Assembly: GCA_024867545.1 (NCBI GenBank)
Contig: JANFNE010000023.1
Span: 179,711-243,710, forward strand
Reading direction: 5' to 3'
From: Phytopythium helicoides
Lineage: Eukaryota > Oomycota > Peronosporomycetes > Pythiales > Pythiaceae
DNA length: 64,000 nucleotides
Shown: positions 9,827-20,876 of the stretch, piece after piece
Layout of the letters: each line of letters opens with the position of its first letter
Position numbering within the stretch: position 1 is the stretch's first letter
Made by a program: the position numbers and the translations under genes
Notes under the pieces: generated by a model
Seen by the model: the letters and a program-made list of their open reading frames with translations, nothing else
Database searches by the model: none
Told to the model about the DNA's origin: nothing

Positions 9827-12800
9827 CTAGGTGCCAAGCGACAGCGGACGATACCGGTAGTCGTCGAGGAAGGATGCAGCCCGGAACGTGACATTTGTGT
9901 CGCCTTCTCGCAGCTCTACGAGGCTGCATGAGTGGGTGTCGCGCTGCGTCAGCTCGCGCAAAACGTCGAAGAGCGGTAGGGCTGCACAGGGAGCACTCAT
10001 GTAGGCACACGATCCCCGCAGCAAATAGAGCGCTGCCATCGGGCCAGCAATCTCTCGCCGATTGGAAAGCGCAAACACCATGGACGAGACGCGTCGGCGC
10101 CCAACTACCGAGCGATCGACTTGCAACGAAGCAGAGTTCTGCTGCTCTCGGAGCTCGCGACGTTTGAAAGACGCCAGTGCTACCGCCGTGACGGAGTCCA
10201 CCAGGCTTTGCATCTTCGTCACGTACTTGGTCGCGTAGTAGATCCGCAGCAGCGCCTCCAGGCCGCCGAGGAGTACTTGGACGTCGTGGTTAGACTTAAA
10301 CGTTTGCATAATGATGGCATTGTAGCCGTTGATGTACTCGAACGGTGGATGACGAGCAAGCTCGACGCCAGCGCTGGTACAAGATGTTGAAATAGAGCGA
10401 GCGCGCGGGAACCGATATCGACATTGCCCCTTCGCGGCCGCCCGGCTCGATTTGAAGCAACTGCCAACGTGGGACCACCAGTGGAGGTTCAACATGAACA
10501 CGAGCAAGGACACTGCGAACGCAGCGTCCTGCGGAGACCAGCGGCAGTCATCGACCGATGGAGGGAGGGTCATGACGGCTTGAGCAACACTGTCGTTGCG
10601 GAAGGCGTCGTCTTCTCGGAGCTCGTGGCGCGTTGGCGCCGCGTTGAGCGTGCGCAAGTAGCTGCCGTAGGAGTCGTCGCCATCGCTGCCGTTCGTGGCT
10701 AAATGCATGTCTCGCCGAAAGACGGCTGCTTTCGCTGCGCGAACACTGCCTCGGCTACCAGCCTCCATCTGCACTGCAGCATCAAGCTCTTGCGAGGAAT
10801 ACGGTCGCATCGGCGGCGGCCAGGTTGCGGGCCGGTGCCGTAACAGAACACGACGCAACACGTGCTGCGAGCTCATCTTGGTGCCGCATCCCGCGCATTG
10901 CACGAGCAGCGGCTCACCGCGAGTGTGGATGCGATCTCTGCTCGGATCCTCATACGCCTCGGGTGGGATCGGCAGCGCCTGTAAGTCCGCAAACGAGTGC
11001 CCGCAGAAGCGGCAGGTCTCCACCGCCACATCGAGCGGCAAGGAAGTGCCCACGACGCTATCGGTGTAGGCGGCGATGTCGAGGTAGTACTGGTCGCCAT
11101 GCTTGTTGACGGCTCGACGAAACGCGTCTGTGTTGGGCGGCGCGTCGGCGAGCCAGACGAGGAAATGGGAATGCAGAGTGCCCCCGCCCTGCGTCTCGAC
11201 CATGCCGAAGTAGGCCGAGACGTCGCCGAACAGACCGTCAAAAGGCTTGCTCTTCATCTGCAGTAGGGGTACACCGAGCACGTGCTCGATGAATGCGTCC
11301 ATATTATGCATGAACAGGCGGGCTGACGCGACGTCATTTCGCAGGCAAGCGCTGTGAAGTGCTGACCGTGTTGGAAGCTCCGTTACATTGGCATCGAACA
11401 GCGAGGATACCGACGTGATGCCCGTGTAGTGCGCCATGACAAACGACGATGAGACGTTCGGCGTGAGCGTCACGAAAAGGGCGGGCTGGCCGAATCTAGC
11501 CTGATAAGCAAACGCGCGGCGGCGACATTGCGCCCGCTCGGAGTCACTCCCCCAAATCGCGCCGCCGCTGAGCTCGACTGTCCTTAAGAAGTCGCTGGCG
11601 CTCGAAGCGTCATCGTGGCTCGCAGTTGTGCGCCCTTGTCGAACCAGCTCTTTCTTTCGCAGAGCCTCCATCAACGAGGCTTCCGAGATGGAGCTGTAGC
11701 GCTCAAAGCGAGATGGATCGCGCTGACACTTCACTGCAACCTGCGTGTACATGCGCTTGAGAGTCAAGTGATCAAAGCTCACAAGAGTGAACAGCTCATC
11801 CTCGGCGAATCGTCGCGAGCTCAGCTGACAGTAGTGGCGGATACAGGCCTCCGCAGATACTGGAATCCTCCGTTGCTCGTTCGGGTGTCCCCTTCCATAC
11901 GGAAAGAGGTGAGGAAACATGCGCGCGAACAGTAACCCATCGTCGCCAGCAAATTTGCTCGAGTGTCGGACGAGAAATTGTGGTTGCGATGCACTCCGAC
12001 CAGGCATCTCGGCAACGCGCGTGGGAACAGCGGGTGCTGCGCTGTGAGTGCTAATCTCGCGGTCCTCTGAAATGAACACAACGCGATGCTCAATGACGTT
12101 GGTCTCTGCATCCGGGCCACCCAGCTCAACGGCGCTGCCGACTCGGTCGCTCTCCGCATCCATGTTGTCGACTGCTACGGCGGCATCGATTTCCTCGTTA
12201 ATCAAGTGCTCCGCCACAGCCTCAGCCGCGAGTTGGGAGCAGTCGATGACGATGTTTTCATACAGTACGTTGTGATTGCAGTAGAAGGCCAGCAGATCTT
12301 TGACCACCTCGCGCCGAACGAGGTGCATTTTACGAACGCATGCTTGTTGCTCGGTAGTGAATGGACCCGCAAGAACGACTCGGTAACTGTTGATGTTGCG
12401 GACGGCCGTGGGAAGTAGCGTGGCGGGAGGGCCTGGTGTCGAGTCGAACGCGAGACAATGCGAGCGTATCGCGCGATGCGCGCCGCCACGCATAACGCGT
12501 GTGACAGCGACGACCGAGACGGTCTGAGTCATGAGGCGCTCTGGTAGTGTGGCGTGGGCGACGTGCGTCGGCAACGAGCCAACATAAAACCCGTTCTTGA
12601 TTGCAAATTTTGGAATCAATTGCTTCTCCAGGGACGCATAGCACTCTCGGCACACTTGGACGAAGCCATCTGGATGCACACCGCGCCTCGAAAGCAGCAT
12701 CCCGTCAAGGCACGAAAACATGTCTGAGCAGTCATACTCGGCTGTGATGGGGCCGGGCAAGTGCTCGTCGGCGCTCGAAAGCAGCAACTGCATCTGTTGA

Positions 12801-13285
12801 AGGAAAATGCGGTCATCTCCAATCGAAATCATGTGCATTGACTTGCACAGTTTGATGCAGTCGCAGACAGCGCACGTCGCGCTGTCGAGTCCGGGCGGCC
12901 CGAGAGCTAGCCTCAACCGATGTAGAACCTCTTCCTTCATGGAGGTGGACACCGGGTGGAGTCTTGGAATATCTCCTTCGAGCCAGCTTTTATGCGGGCC
13001 TTCAGTGGGTCGAAGCACTTCACCGGCACTTGAGTTCGTGTTCGCATGGCCACGACGCCGACGCCGCTCGCGCTCTCTCTGCAGCCTCTCCGACCTCGCA
13101 TCAGGGGTCTCGCGATCTCGATGCCGCTGGACAGCGAGTCGGTGGCGCTCGCGTCGCTCCTCCACAGTAAGGACCATAATTCCGTGCCCACGACCAAAGA
13201 TTGCAACTGAGATGCTCTTGCAGTTACTTTCCAAAGCGCAAATGGGAATCGATCCACAAACGGGAGCCGAGCCGTTGGGTTGCAT
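9827..13285 (-). CDS. Helitron Rep (left copy of element C)
   Basis: 1152 codons; Met at 13177 (MVLTVEERRERH) is favoured over 13285 because homologues A and S start at that point. Order: basic N-tail, cysteine region (CAVCDCIKLC) with LPERLMTQTVSVVAVTR, Helitron_like_N region (FARMFPHLFPYGRG), motif FVTLTP near residue 604, HUH variant LHSHFLVWL at His705/His707, a zinc-like CRFC...CAGC pair, and YYATKYVTK near 1015. It ends at TAG 9827 inside the conserved stretch YRYRP...CLYEF that normally runs on into the helicase. All catalytic residues are present. It differs from A Rep by having HSH instead of HAH. Confidence 0.88.
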   Translation of the reverse strand: MQPNGSAPVCGSIPICALESNCKSISVAIFGRGHGIMVLTVEERRERHRLAVQRHRDRETPDARSERLQRERERRRRRGHANTNSSAGEVLRPTEGPHKSWLEGDIPRLHPVSTSMKEEVLHRLRLALGPPGLDSATCAVCDCIKLCKSMHMISIGDDRIFLQQMQLLLSSADEHLPGPITAEYDCSDMFSCLDGMLLSRRGVHPDGFVQVCRECYASLEKQLIPKFAIKNGFYVGSLPTHVAHATLPERLMTQTVSVVAVTRVMRGGAHRAIRSHCLAFDSTPGPPATLLPTAVRNINSYRVVLAGPFTTEQQACVRKMHLVRREVVKDLLAFYCNHNVLYENIVIDCSQLAAEAVAEHLINEEIDAAVAVDNMDAESDRVGSAVELGGPDAETNVIEHRVVFISEDREISTHSAAPAVPTRVAEMPGRSASQPQFLVRHSSKFAGDDGLLFARMFPHLFPYGRGHPNEQRRIPVSAEACIRHYCQLSSRRFAEDELFTLVSFDHLTLKRMYTQVAVKCQRDPSRFERYSSISEASLMEALRKKELVRQGRTTASHDDASSASDFLRTVELSGGAIWGSDSERAQCRRRAFAYQARFGQPALFVTLTPNVSSSFVMAHYTGITSVSSLFDANVTELPTRSALHSACLRNDVASARLFMHNMDAFIEHVLGVPLLQMKSKPFDGLFGDVSAYFGMVETQGGGTLHSHFLVWLADAPPNTDAFRRAVNKHGDQYYLDIAAYTDSVVGTSLPLDVAVETCRFCGHSFADLQALPIPPEAYEDPSRDRIHTRGEPLLVQCAGCGTKMSSQHVLRRVLLRHRPATWPPPMRPYSSQELDAAVQMEAGSRGSVRAAKAAVFRRDMHLATNGSDGDDSYGSYLRTLNAAPTRHELREDDAFRNDSVAQAVMTLPPSVDDCRWSPQDAAFAVSLLVFMLNLHWWSHVGSCFKSSRAAAKGQCRYRFPRARSISTSCTSAGVELARHPPFEYINGYNAIIMQTFKSNHDVQVLLGGLEALLRIYYATKYVTKMQSLVDSVTAVALASFKRRELREQQNSASLQVDRSVVGRRRVSSMVFALSNRREIAGPMAALYLLRGSCAYMSAPCAALPLFDVLRELTQRDTHSCSLVELREGDTNVTFRAASFLDDYRYRPLSLGT

Positions 13286-13329
13286 GGAAACAAAACACTA
13301 TTGCGTTGAGTAGCGACCAACTGATACAA

Positions 13330-14154
13330 AATAAACCCGATTCATCGTGAGCTGGACCGTGGCATGTCTGGGAGGGGTCGACTCGCCTGCGCACGCTCGA
13401 CTTCGGCTCCGCTGAGCGCCAGTGGCGCCTCGACAGCATGGAGCACCCCAAAGACAGTTCATGGACTGCTACATGGGATGTACGAGCGATATGTCAGTAC
13501 CAGTGAGAGTTCTATCAACAGCAAGCGCGAGCAACATGAAGATGGATTCGGCTAAAGTCGCAGCCATGAACAACGCGCCACCCTTCGTGCCGGTCACCAA
13601 CCAGCAAACCTACGAGCCGGCGTTCGTGACTCCAAAAAATCTTGATGCTTTTGCTACGCCTGGCAAGTTTTCGTCGTCGGGATGAGCCATGTCCCACCCG
13701 GGCATACATTGGCTTCTACATGAGTGAAAGACGCAAAAGCGCGCTCGACAGCTCCGATGGATATAGATGGTATGGTGCGAACTGGGCGAGCAAGCTCGCG
13801 ATCGGCCTTTGGTCCTGCACCAAGCAAAGGACAAAGTGTACCGCAAAACGCACAGTGGTCGCCGAAATGACCACCGGTACGACTTCAACATGCGCGAGCA
13901 GGTGTACGCTAGAATTTGACCGCTGACTAGTCGTTGCGCCTGAAACTACTCCAGCTTGTAGTCTCTACGGACCCAGAGGAGGCAGCTGCGGGTGTACGTT
14001 GGATGGTACCCACAGGCACAACAACGACGCAGTGGGTGACCCCTCCGAGCGGTCGCGTAGCAACGCCGTCTCGATGCACCCGCAGTGCTGCATCCGCCGG
14101 GCTCATTCTTTGTTTGTACCAGCACCCAGCAAGACGGCCTCTCATCCGGAGGCA
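13330..14154 (+). other. Element C interval between Rep and accessory gene, with unidentified short ORFs
   Basis: This is the position that holds SET in element A. No SET remnant is visible. Plus-strand ORFs at 13422-13685 (ends DAFATPGKFSSSG) and 13642-13926 (DGYRWYGANW...LWSCTKQRTKC) overlap in different frames and may be exons of one gene. The second has a Trp-Cys-x-Cys arrangement faintly like WRKY or FLYWCH zinc fingers, but the terminal His pair is not in frame. The last 220 bp would be the accessory promoter. No function can be assigned. Confidence 0.35.
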
Positions 14155-14910
14155 ATGCCGCCGAAAAAGCGCGAGGCGCAAGCGAGTGGCCCGCCGGCAC
14201 CAATCGGCGAGCCAATCGCGATCGAAGGCATGCCAGTGGCAGTTGAGCAGCCAGTTCGAGCGCCATCGACGTCGCTCGCGCTTCGATCGCCCTCGTGCGC
14301 GGCGCCCGAGCCCGAAAAAAGTTACCAGTCACCTCTCAAAAAGCTAAAGACCGCGATCGCGAGGCACAAGCGCGTGTTCATCGACACGGTTGACGGTAAG
14401 AACAGCGCGCACATACTGTCGAGCGGGACGGTCACTGACACCTCGTGAACTTGCTGTTCTGCAGACTTACGCGAGTTCATCATGCGCATCGACGGCACCG
14501 ACAAAGAATTGTGCGCAACCGTCCGTATCAAGGCGCGTCTACTATGGAGCGTGGTCGAGGTGGTAAATAACCTACCGTTCCTGCGCCTCTTCTTCGGCGA
14601 GTGGCAGGCAACTGAACCGTTTGAGGAGCAGCAGCGGGTAAGCGCTTGCGGCATTGGCAGACGGCTGACACGTTGCTACGCTTACATGTAATATTTGCTT
14701 CAGGCATTTAAGGACGCCCAACGAGAGGATCCATTCGAAGCAAACCAGTTCCTCATCATGGTTTCGCTCTTGAAGGTCGACATCAACAACCCGAGGCTCC
14801 CTCGTCCTGGAGATGTGGTGACCATCACGCCATTTAGGCTCAACGTCTACCGCGAGTGCTGTCAGGTCGATGCAAAGCTCTACGGCCTCAACACGCTCGA
14901 CACCCCGTGA
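14155..14910 (+). CDS. Helitron accessory protein (copy C, left arm)
   Basis: Exons 14155-14395, 14465-14637 and 14704-14910 give about 206 aa. Exons 1 and 2 have exactly the same lengths (241 and 173 nt) as in element A, with introns of 69 and 66 nt in the same phases. It starts MPPKKREAQ, has YQSPLKKLK, then VRIKARLLW, LRLFFGE, EPFEEQQR, FEANQFLI and LPRPGDVVTITPFRLNVYRE. The N-terminal basic tail plus SPLKKLK suggests a nuclear protein. The PGDVV block is the most conserved across copies and suggests an OB fold (inference). It is divergent from Rep and convergent with the decayed transposase insert. No disabling mutation. Confidence 0.82.
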
Positions 14911-15352
14911 GGGAGCAAGACAGCGAGCTAGCAATCAAATCTGCTAGCTGCCAACCATCATTCATTCAGTCGTTCATTTTAATCGTTCATTCCAATCCAA
15001 ATCAATACGCCACATTTCCATTAGAGAACTTAGTCAAAACGCCAGGTGCAGCGCAATACACGTCGAGGCGGCATCTCAGCTCGGACATCGTCTTTCATCT
15101 GTAATAGCATTCTCAAAAATTGCTCATTCTAGATCGCGAGTCCAAATTCCACCAATAGCAAGATGCACTGCATAATACTATATACGATGAGACTTCCATA
15201 AATTATTGATATAAATATACAGTATCTTGATGCGATATCCTATCTGTATCGTCCAGTTACCAGACATATATAATTCAATCAAAAATATCAATTTAATGAG
15301 GTTAAATGGACTTTTGCACGCCCCACAATAAAATACAACCAAAACCGGTGAG

Positions 15353-15749
15353 GTGTCGTTTATGCGCTCGATAGATATGGCATTTACCAACTCGACACGG
15401 AGTGCACCTGTCTACGTTGCCACAAGGTGTTACACAGCTCCCTGCCCGCCACCAGAGAAATGGTGCATGCGAGCGCTACTCCAACCACGACCAGTCCGCA
15501 CAACAGGCTACGAACCGTCGGAACGAGCGACGCCGTGCTGCGTACAGAAAAACGCACCACCCTCCACGTCTGACTGCACAAGTTGCAACCGTCGATGTTC
15601 CAGTTGAAGATGTTCAACAACCGGTACTTCCTGTACAAATACCTATGCAAGATGTACCAGAGCCGGCGGCCGACCACCATTATCCGAATCAAGATGCTCA
15701 GCAAGATGATTGTGTCATATGTCGGGAGCGTTGCCGCTTCAGATGCTGA
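15353..15749 (+). pseudogene. Broken Cys-containing ORF convergent with the transposase, left copy
   Basis: Overlapping plus frames share a CTCLRCHKV segment, then a basic stretch (NRRNERRRAAYR) in another frame, as if one small zinc-binding protein had suffered a frameshift. It ends CVICRERCRFRC in one frame. I do not recognise the family. It may be the second gene of the nested transposon or captured DNA. Confidence 0.35.
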
Positions 15750-16719
15750 GGTCTGATGCCGATCCTGGATAGTAACGAGACACGTGGATCACAACACCGA
15801 AATTGACAACTGCGCACTCGATCTTGTACCCGTACAGCTTGTGTTTGCCGGAGAAGTAGTGCATCTGCTCCCTAAAGCGGCCGCTAGGTCGATAAGCCGG
15901 CTGGAATTTGACATCGAGTGCATACAGCGCATATGGGTAGTTGGAAAACGTACGCCGTTGCTGCTGCTGACCTCTCATCGTCACGGTTGGTATGAGCTGT
16001 GCCAGAAGTGATCTCTCGATTACATTTCACTCCTGTTCACAACATACATGATCAGAGCAAGTCAATAGAACAAGATAGGCATGGCAATCCGCACCTTCGT
16101 GACCATTTTCTCGATTGTGGGAGTCTGCATTCGGAATTCTGCCGCATACTTGGCCCACGTGCCGTTGTGCTTGAGGACGACTAGATCCATAAACAACGCG
16201 TCCATGGCTGTTGTCTTGTGCCGACGCCCTAACCCAAGTGTCCACAGGGGAAGAAGAGCTTGTTCAAATTGAGACCATATGGTCAGAAAGGCGTCATGGC
16301 TGAAGTTGGTCATCTCCTTGAACACGTCATGGCCCAAATCCGCGATGAAGGCTTCGACAACTGGTGAAGCCGAGTCTGTCGGCATCTCTTCTTCGTGTGA
16401 CTCCACATACGCGCGGTGAGTCTGGCTTGAACGCTGGAGATCCCTGCCCAGATCCTTCTGGTGGGCGACGAGTCTGGCAAACGTCTGGGCGCTGGCTTGT
16501 GACATCTGGGCTGGTGGTACTGGCGCCGGAAAATTGCGAAGTGGGCATGATTTGACGAACTATGTCTGGTGTTCTCTCAAACCAAAACGGATGTTGGTGG
16601 ATATCGCAGAAGAATGAGTGGCAGCTGGCGCACCAAGACGGCAGTTCATGACAGATCAATTCGACTCTCAATTCCTCGAGCTCGAATGAATTGGCATGCA
16701 GACCATATATCAAAACCAC
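15739..16719 (-). pseudogene. DDE_Tnp_4 (Harbinger-like) transposase fragment, left copy
   Basis: Two pieces: 16062-16505 encodes the N-terminal helix-turn-helix region (FSHDAFLTIWSQFEQALL, LVVLKHNGTWAKYAAEF) and 15739-15984 encodes the catalytic start (YALDVKFQPAYRPSG, KLYGYKIE, YYPGSASDL). The first Asp (LDV) and second Asp (SASDL) are present, but the protein stops two residues later and the third acidic residue is missing. Frame changes occur between the pieces. This is the oomycete DDE superfamily endonuclease type (known family). The truncation argues it is inactive. Confidence 0.7.
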
Positions 16720-17142
16720 GACATCGTTCTTGTCTACAAGGCAAACATCTGAATTTTAGCTGTTTACCACTTCTGACTGCTTTTTGAAGCATCTCCTTAT
16801 CATCATTTTACACCCCATTCGGAAAAGAACGGGACGAACATCGCATTTTCGCTAATCCATCGAGATTTCTGTGTATATTTCCTTGTGCAGTACCAATTTC
16901 GTCAAAAGAACGTAATTCTGAAAATGCCACAACTTCTGTACCGGTATACAATTGCCAAATGACTGGGACCATAAATATCGTCAAGGGAAAATCAATAAAG
17001 GGGCTAAAGTCGCTATCAAATACTCGGAGTCAATCGTTCAGTCCCGAATTTCGACGAGAATTCGGGATTGCTTAAGTCGCCTTTTACACCACATTTCCAT
17101 TACTCGTAAAAAAAATCGCAGCAAGTTCTCGAACTTCGCACT

Positions 17143-17167
17143 CCCGAGCCTTCGGTCGGGTACCCAA
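17143..17167 (+). repeat. Element C hairpin terminus, left copy
   Basis: CCCGAGCC, loop TTC, GGTCGGG, then TACCCAA. Next base onward (TCGTAGGGGG) resembles the distal start of element C at 6402. Confidence 0.8.
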
Positions 17168-17395
17168 TCGTAGGGGGTGGTCGGCAAGGGTTTGTCTGTG
17201 ATCGAACGACCTTCAAGCAGCCATCAAGCACGCTTCGCGCAACAATCTACTCACGTTCTGTCAAAAAAACAGTATGTCCGGGACGAAGTGAGTCATGCAT
17301 CAGCATGGTCCGGAACAAATGAGCGATGAGGGGCGACAGGGAGGGGGGTTGGGAGCAGCCACGCCAGCGTCGTCATCAGTCCATGGGGGGAGGCC
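17168..17395 (+). repeat. Distal end fragment of a further Helitron (D/S lineage)
   Basis: Begins TCGTAGGGGGTGG and shares with the C distal end the order GGGGGT...TTTGT.TGTGATC..ACGAC.TTC and TTCGCGCAAC. It is the natural start of the element whose remainder is S (17396-20198). The same 228 bp occurs inverted at 20201-20428 but is absent before the second S copy. Confidence 0.65.
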
Positions 17396-18132
<737 letters not shown>

Positions 18133-18645
18133 TCACTGAGCTCGCTGCGGTAAGTGCTCGCCGTCCGAGCTCAGCAAGCGCGTCATCTTGAGAATGAACG
18201 CGGCGTCGTCCGATCCGCCCACCCGTAGGCAGCGAGACCGCAGCCTCCAGGAGTCACACACGGCACACACCGCTTCGTCGAGGCCTGGTGCACCCAGCGC
18301 CTCGCGAAGGCTCTCGAGCGCTCTCTGCTTGGCTGCTTCAGTGACTGGACGCAGCCTTGCGTCGTCATCATTGTCACCCCAAGCAAGACTGCGCCGAGAG
18401 GCGCTAGACGCTGCAGCGGCGGTGGCTACACGGGCAGTGGTCGGCGCCGGTGCGTGCGCAGCAGCCACTGGCGCTTGCTGTGGCACGTGCAAAGGAGCAG
18501 TGCTCGGTGCCGGCGCGCGATGCGCTTGATGCCAAGCGCGATCCCGCTGCATCCGTTCCCGACGCTCTTCGTTGGACTCCCGTGCGCGATGGCGCCGACT
18601 GGCGGCAGCATGGCGCGCCCGCCGCTCCTCGGCAGTCAGCGCCAT
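18133..18645 (-). pseudogene. Truncated Helitron Rep N-terminus (S copy 1)
   Basis: 170 aa from MALTAEERRARH (ATG 18645) to a stop at 18133. The basic tail, the LREALGAPGLDEAVCAVCD cysteine segment and LLSSDGEHLP align with Rep of A and C. Homology stops right after EHLP, with seven unrelated residues before the stop. The HUH, tyrosine and helicase domains are deleted. The frame that remains is fully open, so a short protein could be made. It could be an orphan or a regulator (inference). Confidence 0.75.
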
Positions 18646-18971
18646 GTCGGCGGGCTCGGCCAACAGGAGGAGTCTCCCCGCGCCAACCACAAAGCGTTCT
18701 CGTTCATCATCGCAGTATCGCGAAGCATGGCGTACCCGAGAACAGCCAAGCCCGGCTCGCGCGGTCCCAGCATGTTGAAGTGCAGCCATATCGCACGGTA
18801 CACTCCCTGGCATCACGAAAACGATCCAACAGTTACATACTCTAGACAAGTGAAATGCACCACAAGCAGCGCATGCACCTCGTGGAAGCTGCGAGAACGA
18901 TCGGGGGCGAGGCAGCTCATTCGCCAAGTTTCCGCCACCAGCTCGATCGCCGTGCGCGACTCCAAGTCCCC

Positions 18972-19934
18972 ATGCCCCCCAAGAAGCGCGAGAAGGAAGC
19001 GCAACCGCCGTCGGCGGATGCAGCGCGCGCAGCGACGCCTGCGCCGGCATTCGTTCCCACGACCGTGATGGAGGTGCTGCCAAAGACTGCTGCGATGCGA
19101 TCGCTCTCGGCGGCAGCAGCTTCGGGCGCGTCCGAGACGCTAGCAGCAGCGGAGTTGAAGAACGAGGCGGGCAAGTCGGAGCTACCACCACCACCGCCAC
19201 CACCACCAGTAGCAGCCAAGCGTAAGGCGGCAACGCTCCTACCACCCTCGGGGTCGGGCAGCGTCGAAGCCACGACCAAGGGCGAGCAGCGCCACTCGCA
19301 AGGAGACGTCGCTCCCCACAGCTTTGCGCAACCGGCAGACGTTGAGTACGTCTCGCCGGTCAAGCGACTCAAGAGTGTGCTCGACACGCAGCGGCCACAG
19401 GTCATCGACACCGTCGAAAGTACGAGGTGCAGCGCGATGAGGCCGCGCGCAGCCAACTAAACACGTGCACTGCATTCAAACAGGCCTGCGCGCGTTCATC
19501 AGCAGCAACAATACGACCAACCGCGACGTTTGCGGGACGATCCGGATCCGGGCGCGTCTGCTATGGATCGCGCCCGATATCGTCAAAGGTATCCACATCC
19601 TCCGCCTCTACATGGGCGAGGAACGATGGCCGGAACCCCTCGAGCAGCAGCAGCAAGTACGACAGCTGCACTTCGATGCGTGTGGTGACGCACAGACTGA
19701 CTGGGGTGACACATGTAGACCTTTCAAGAGGCGCAATACCTCGACCCGTACGGCACGAACAAGTACCTGATTACGACGTCGCTGATCGAGACCTACACCA
19801 ACCACCCGCGCTTGCCGAGGCCCGGCAACATTGTGGTGTTCACGCCAACGAAGCTTCAGCTCTACCACGACTGCTGCCAAGCCGACAGCAAGATCTACAC
19901 GATGAACAACGTCGGATCCGAGATCAACAAGTGA
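18972..19934 (+). CDS. Helitron accessory protein (copy S1)
   Basis: Exons 18972-19419, 19484-19656 and 19719-19934 give about 278 aa. The extra length is in exon 1: an Ala-rich tail and a poly-Pro run (PPPPPPPP). Then come YVSPVKRLKS and VIDTVES. Exon 2 is again 173 nt (IRIRARLLW, LRLYMGE, PEPLEQQQ) and exon 3 has LPRPGNIVVFTPTKLQLYHD. Intron phases match copies A and C. Only 326 bp separate it from the divergent Rep fragment, so both probably share a promoter region. Intact in an element that has lost its own Rep and helicase. Confidence 0.82.
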
Positions 19935-20173
19935 GGTCACAACCGTGCCAGCCGCGCGCTCACTGGCTGATCAATCCTAGGCTCACTCACTGCATTGCAT
20001 GACATCCACACACTCAACACACAATCGAATCACACAAAGCATGCCAGCACTTCCACCCAACATGCACTGTTACATCTGTACACGCATCTCGCTGCATCGG
20101 CCGTCGCATCACGCCTCGCATGCATTGCATCCATGGCGACCCAAAACGACCCAAACGAACGAACTGCGAACTC

Positions 20174-20197
20174 CCGGACGTCCCGTCCGGTACGCAA
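20174..20197 (+). repeat. S copy 1 hairpin terminus
   Basis: CCGGACG, loop TCC, CGTCCGG (perfect 7-bp stem), then TACGCAA. Stem bases differ from those of A/C/E but pairing is kept. Confidence 0.8.
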
Positions 20198-20876
20198 TTG
20201 GCCTCCCCCCATGGACTGATGACGACGCTGGCGTGGCTGCTCCCATCCCCCCTCCCTGTCGCCCCTCATCGCTCATTTGTTCCGGACCATGCTGATGCAT
20301 GACTCACTTCGTCCCGGACATACTGTTTTTTTTGACAGAACGTGAGTAGATTGTTGCGCGAAGCGTGCTTGATGGCTGCTTGAAGGTCGTTCGATCACAG
20401 ACAAACCCTTGCCGACCACCCCCTACGATTGGGTACCCGACCGAAGGCTCGGGAGTGCGAAGTTCGAGAACTTGCTGCGATTTTTTTTACGAGTAATGGA
20501 AATGTGGTGTAAAAGGCGACTTAAGCAATCCCGAATTCTCGTCGAAATTCGGGACTGAACGATTGACTCCGAGTATTTGATAGCGACTTTAGCCCCTTTA
20601 TTGATTTTCCCTTGACGATATTTATGGTCCCAGTCATTTGGCAATTGTATACCGGTACAGAAGTTGTGGCATTTTCAGAATTACGTTCTTTTGACGAAAT
20701 TGGTACTGCACAAGGAAATATACACAGAAATCTCGATGGATTAGCGAAAATGCGATGTTCGTCCCGTTCTTTTCCGAATGGGGTGTAAAATGATGATAAG
20801 GAGATGCTTCAAAAAGCAGTCAGAAGTGGTAAACAGCTAAAATTCAGATGTTTGCCTTGTAGACAAGAACGATGTC

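Larger units (their letters stand above)
15100..16990 (-). mobile_element. Decayed Harbinger-type DDE transposon nested in element C (left copy)
   Basis: AT-rich block (15.1-15.35 kb and 16.75-17.0 kb) enclosing transposase remnants, clearly different in base composition from the GC-rich Helitron around it. Boundaries are estimated from composition; I could not identify terminal inverted repeats or a target-site duplication. Confidence 0.5.
6402..17167 (-). mobile_element. Helitron element C, left copy
   Basis: Near-complete element, 10.8 kb. It begins TCGTAAG directly after the A hairpin and ends in hairpin plus TACCCAA. A 14-15 bp subterminal inverted repeat links 6417-6431 with 17125-17138 (GTTCTCGAACTTCG). 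It carries helicase, Rep, a short unidentified ORF interval, the accessory gene and a decayed DDE transposon. Subterminal inverted repeats and absence of a CTRR end fit Helitron2/Helentron-type elements, but no AP-endonuclease domain is visible. Confidence 0.85.

Noticed and set aside
9814..9846. Short intron removing the Rep TAG
   Set aside because: An AG sits right at the TAG, but the nearest GT gives about 29 nt and would delete the conserved YRYRP residues.
18645..19245. Upstream extension of the S Rep fragment to a 370-aa ORF
   Set aside because: The extra part is antisense to the accessory exon 1; homology with Rep of A and C starts at MALTAEERR.
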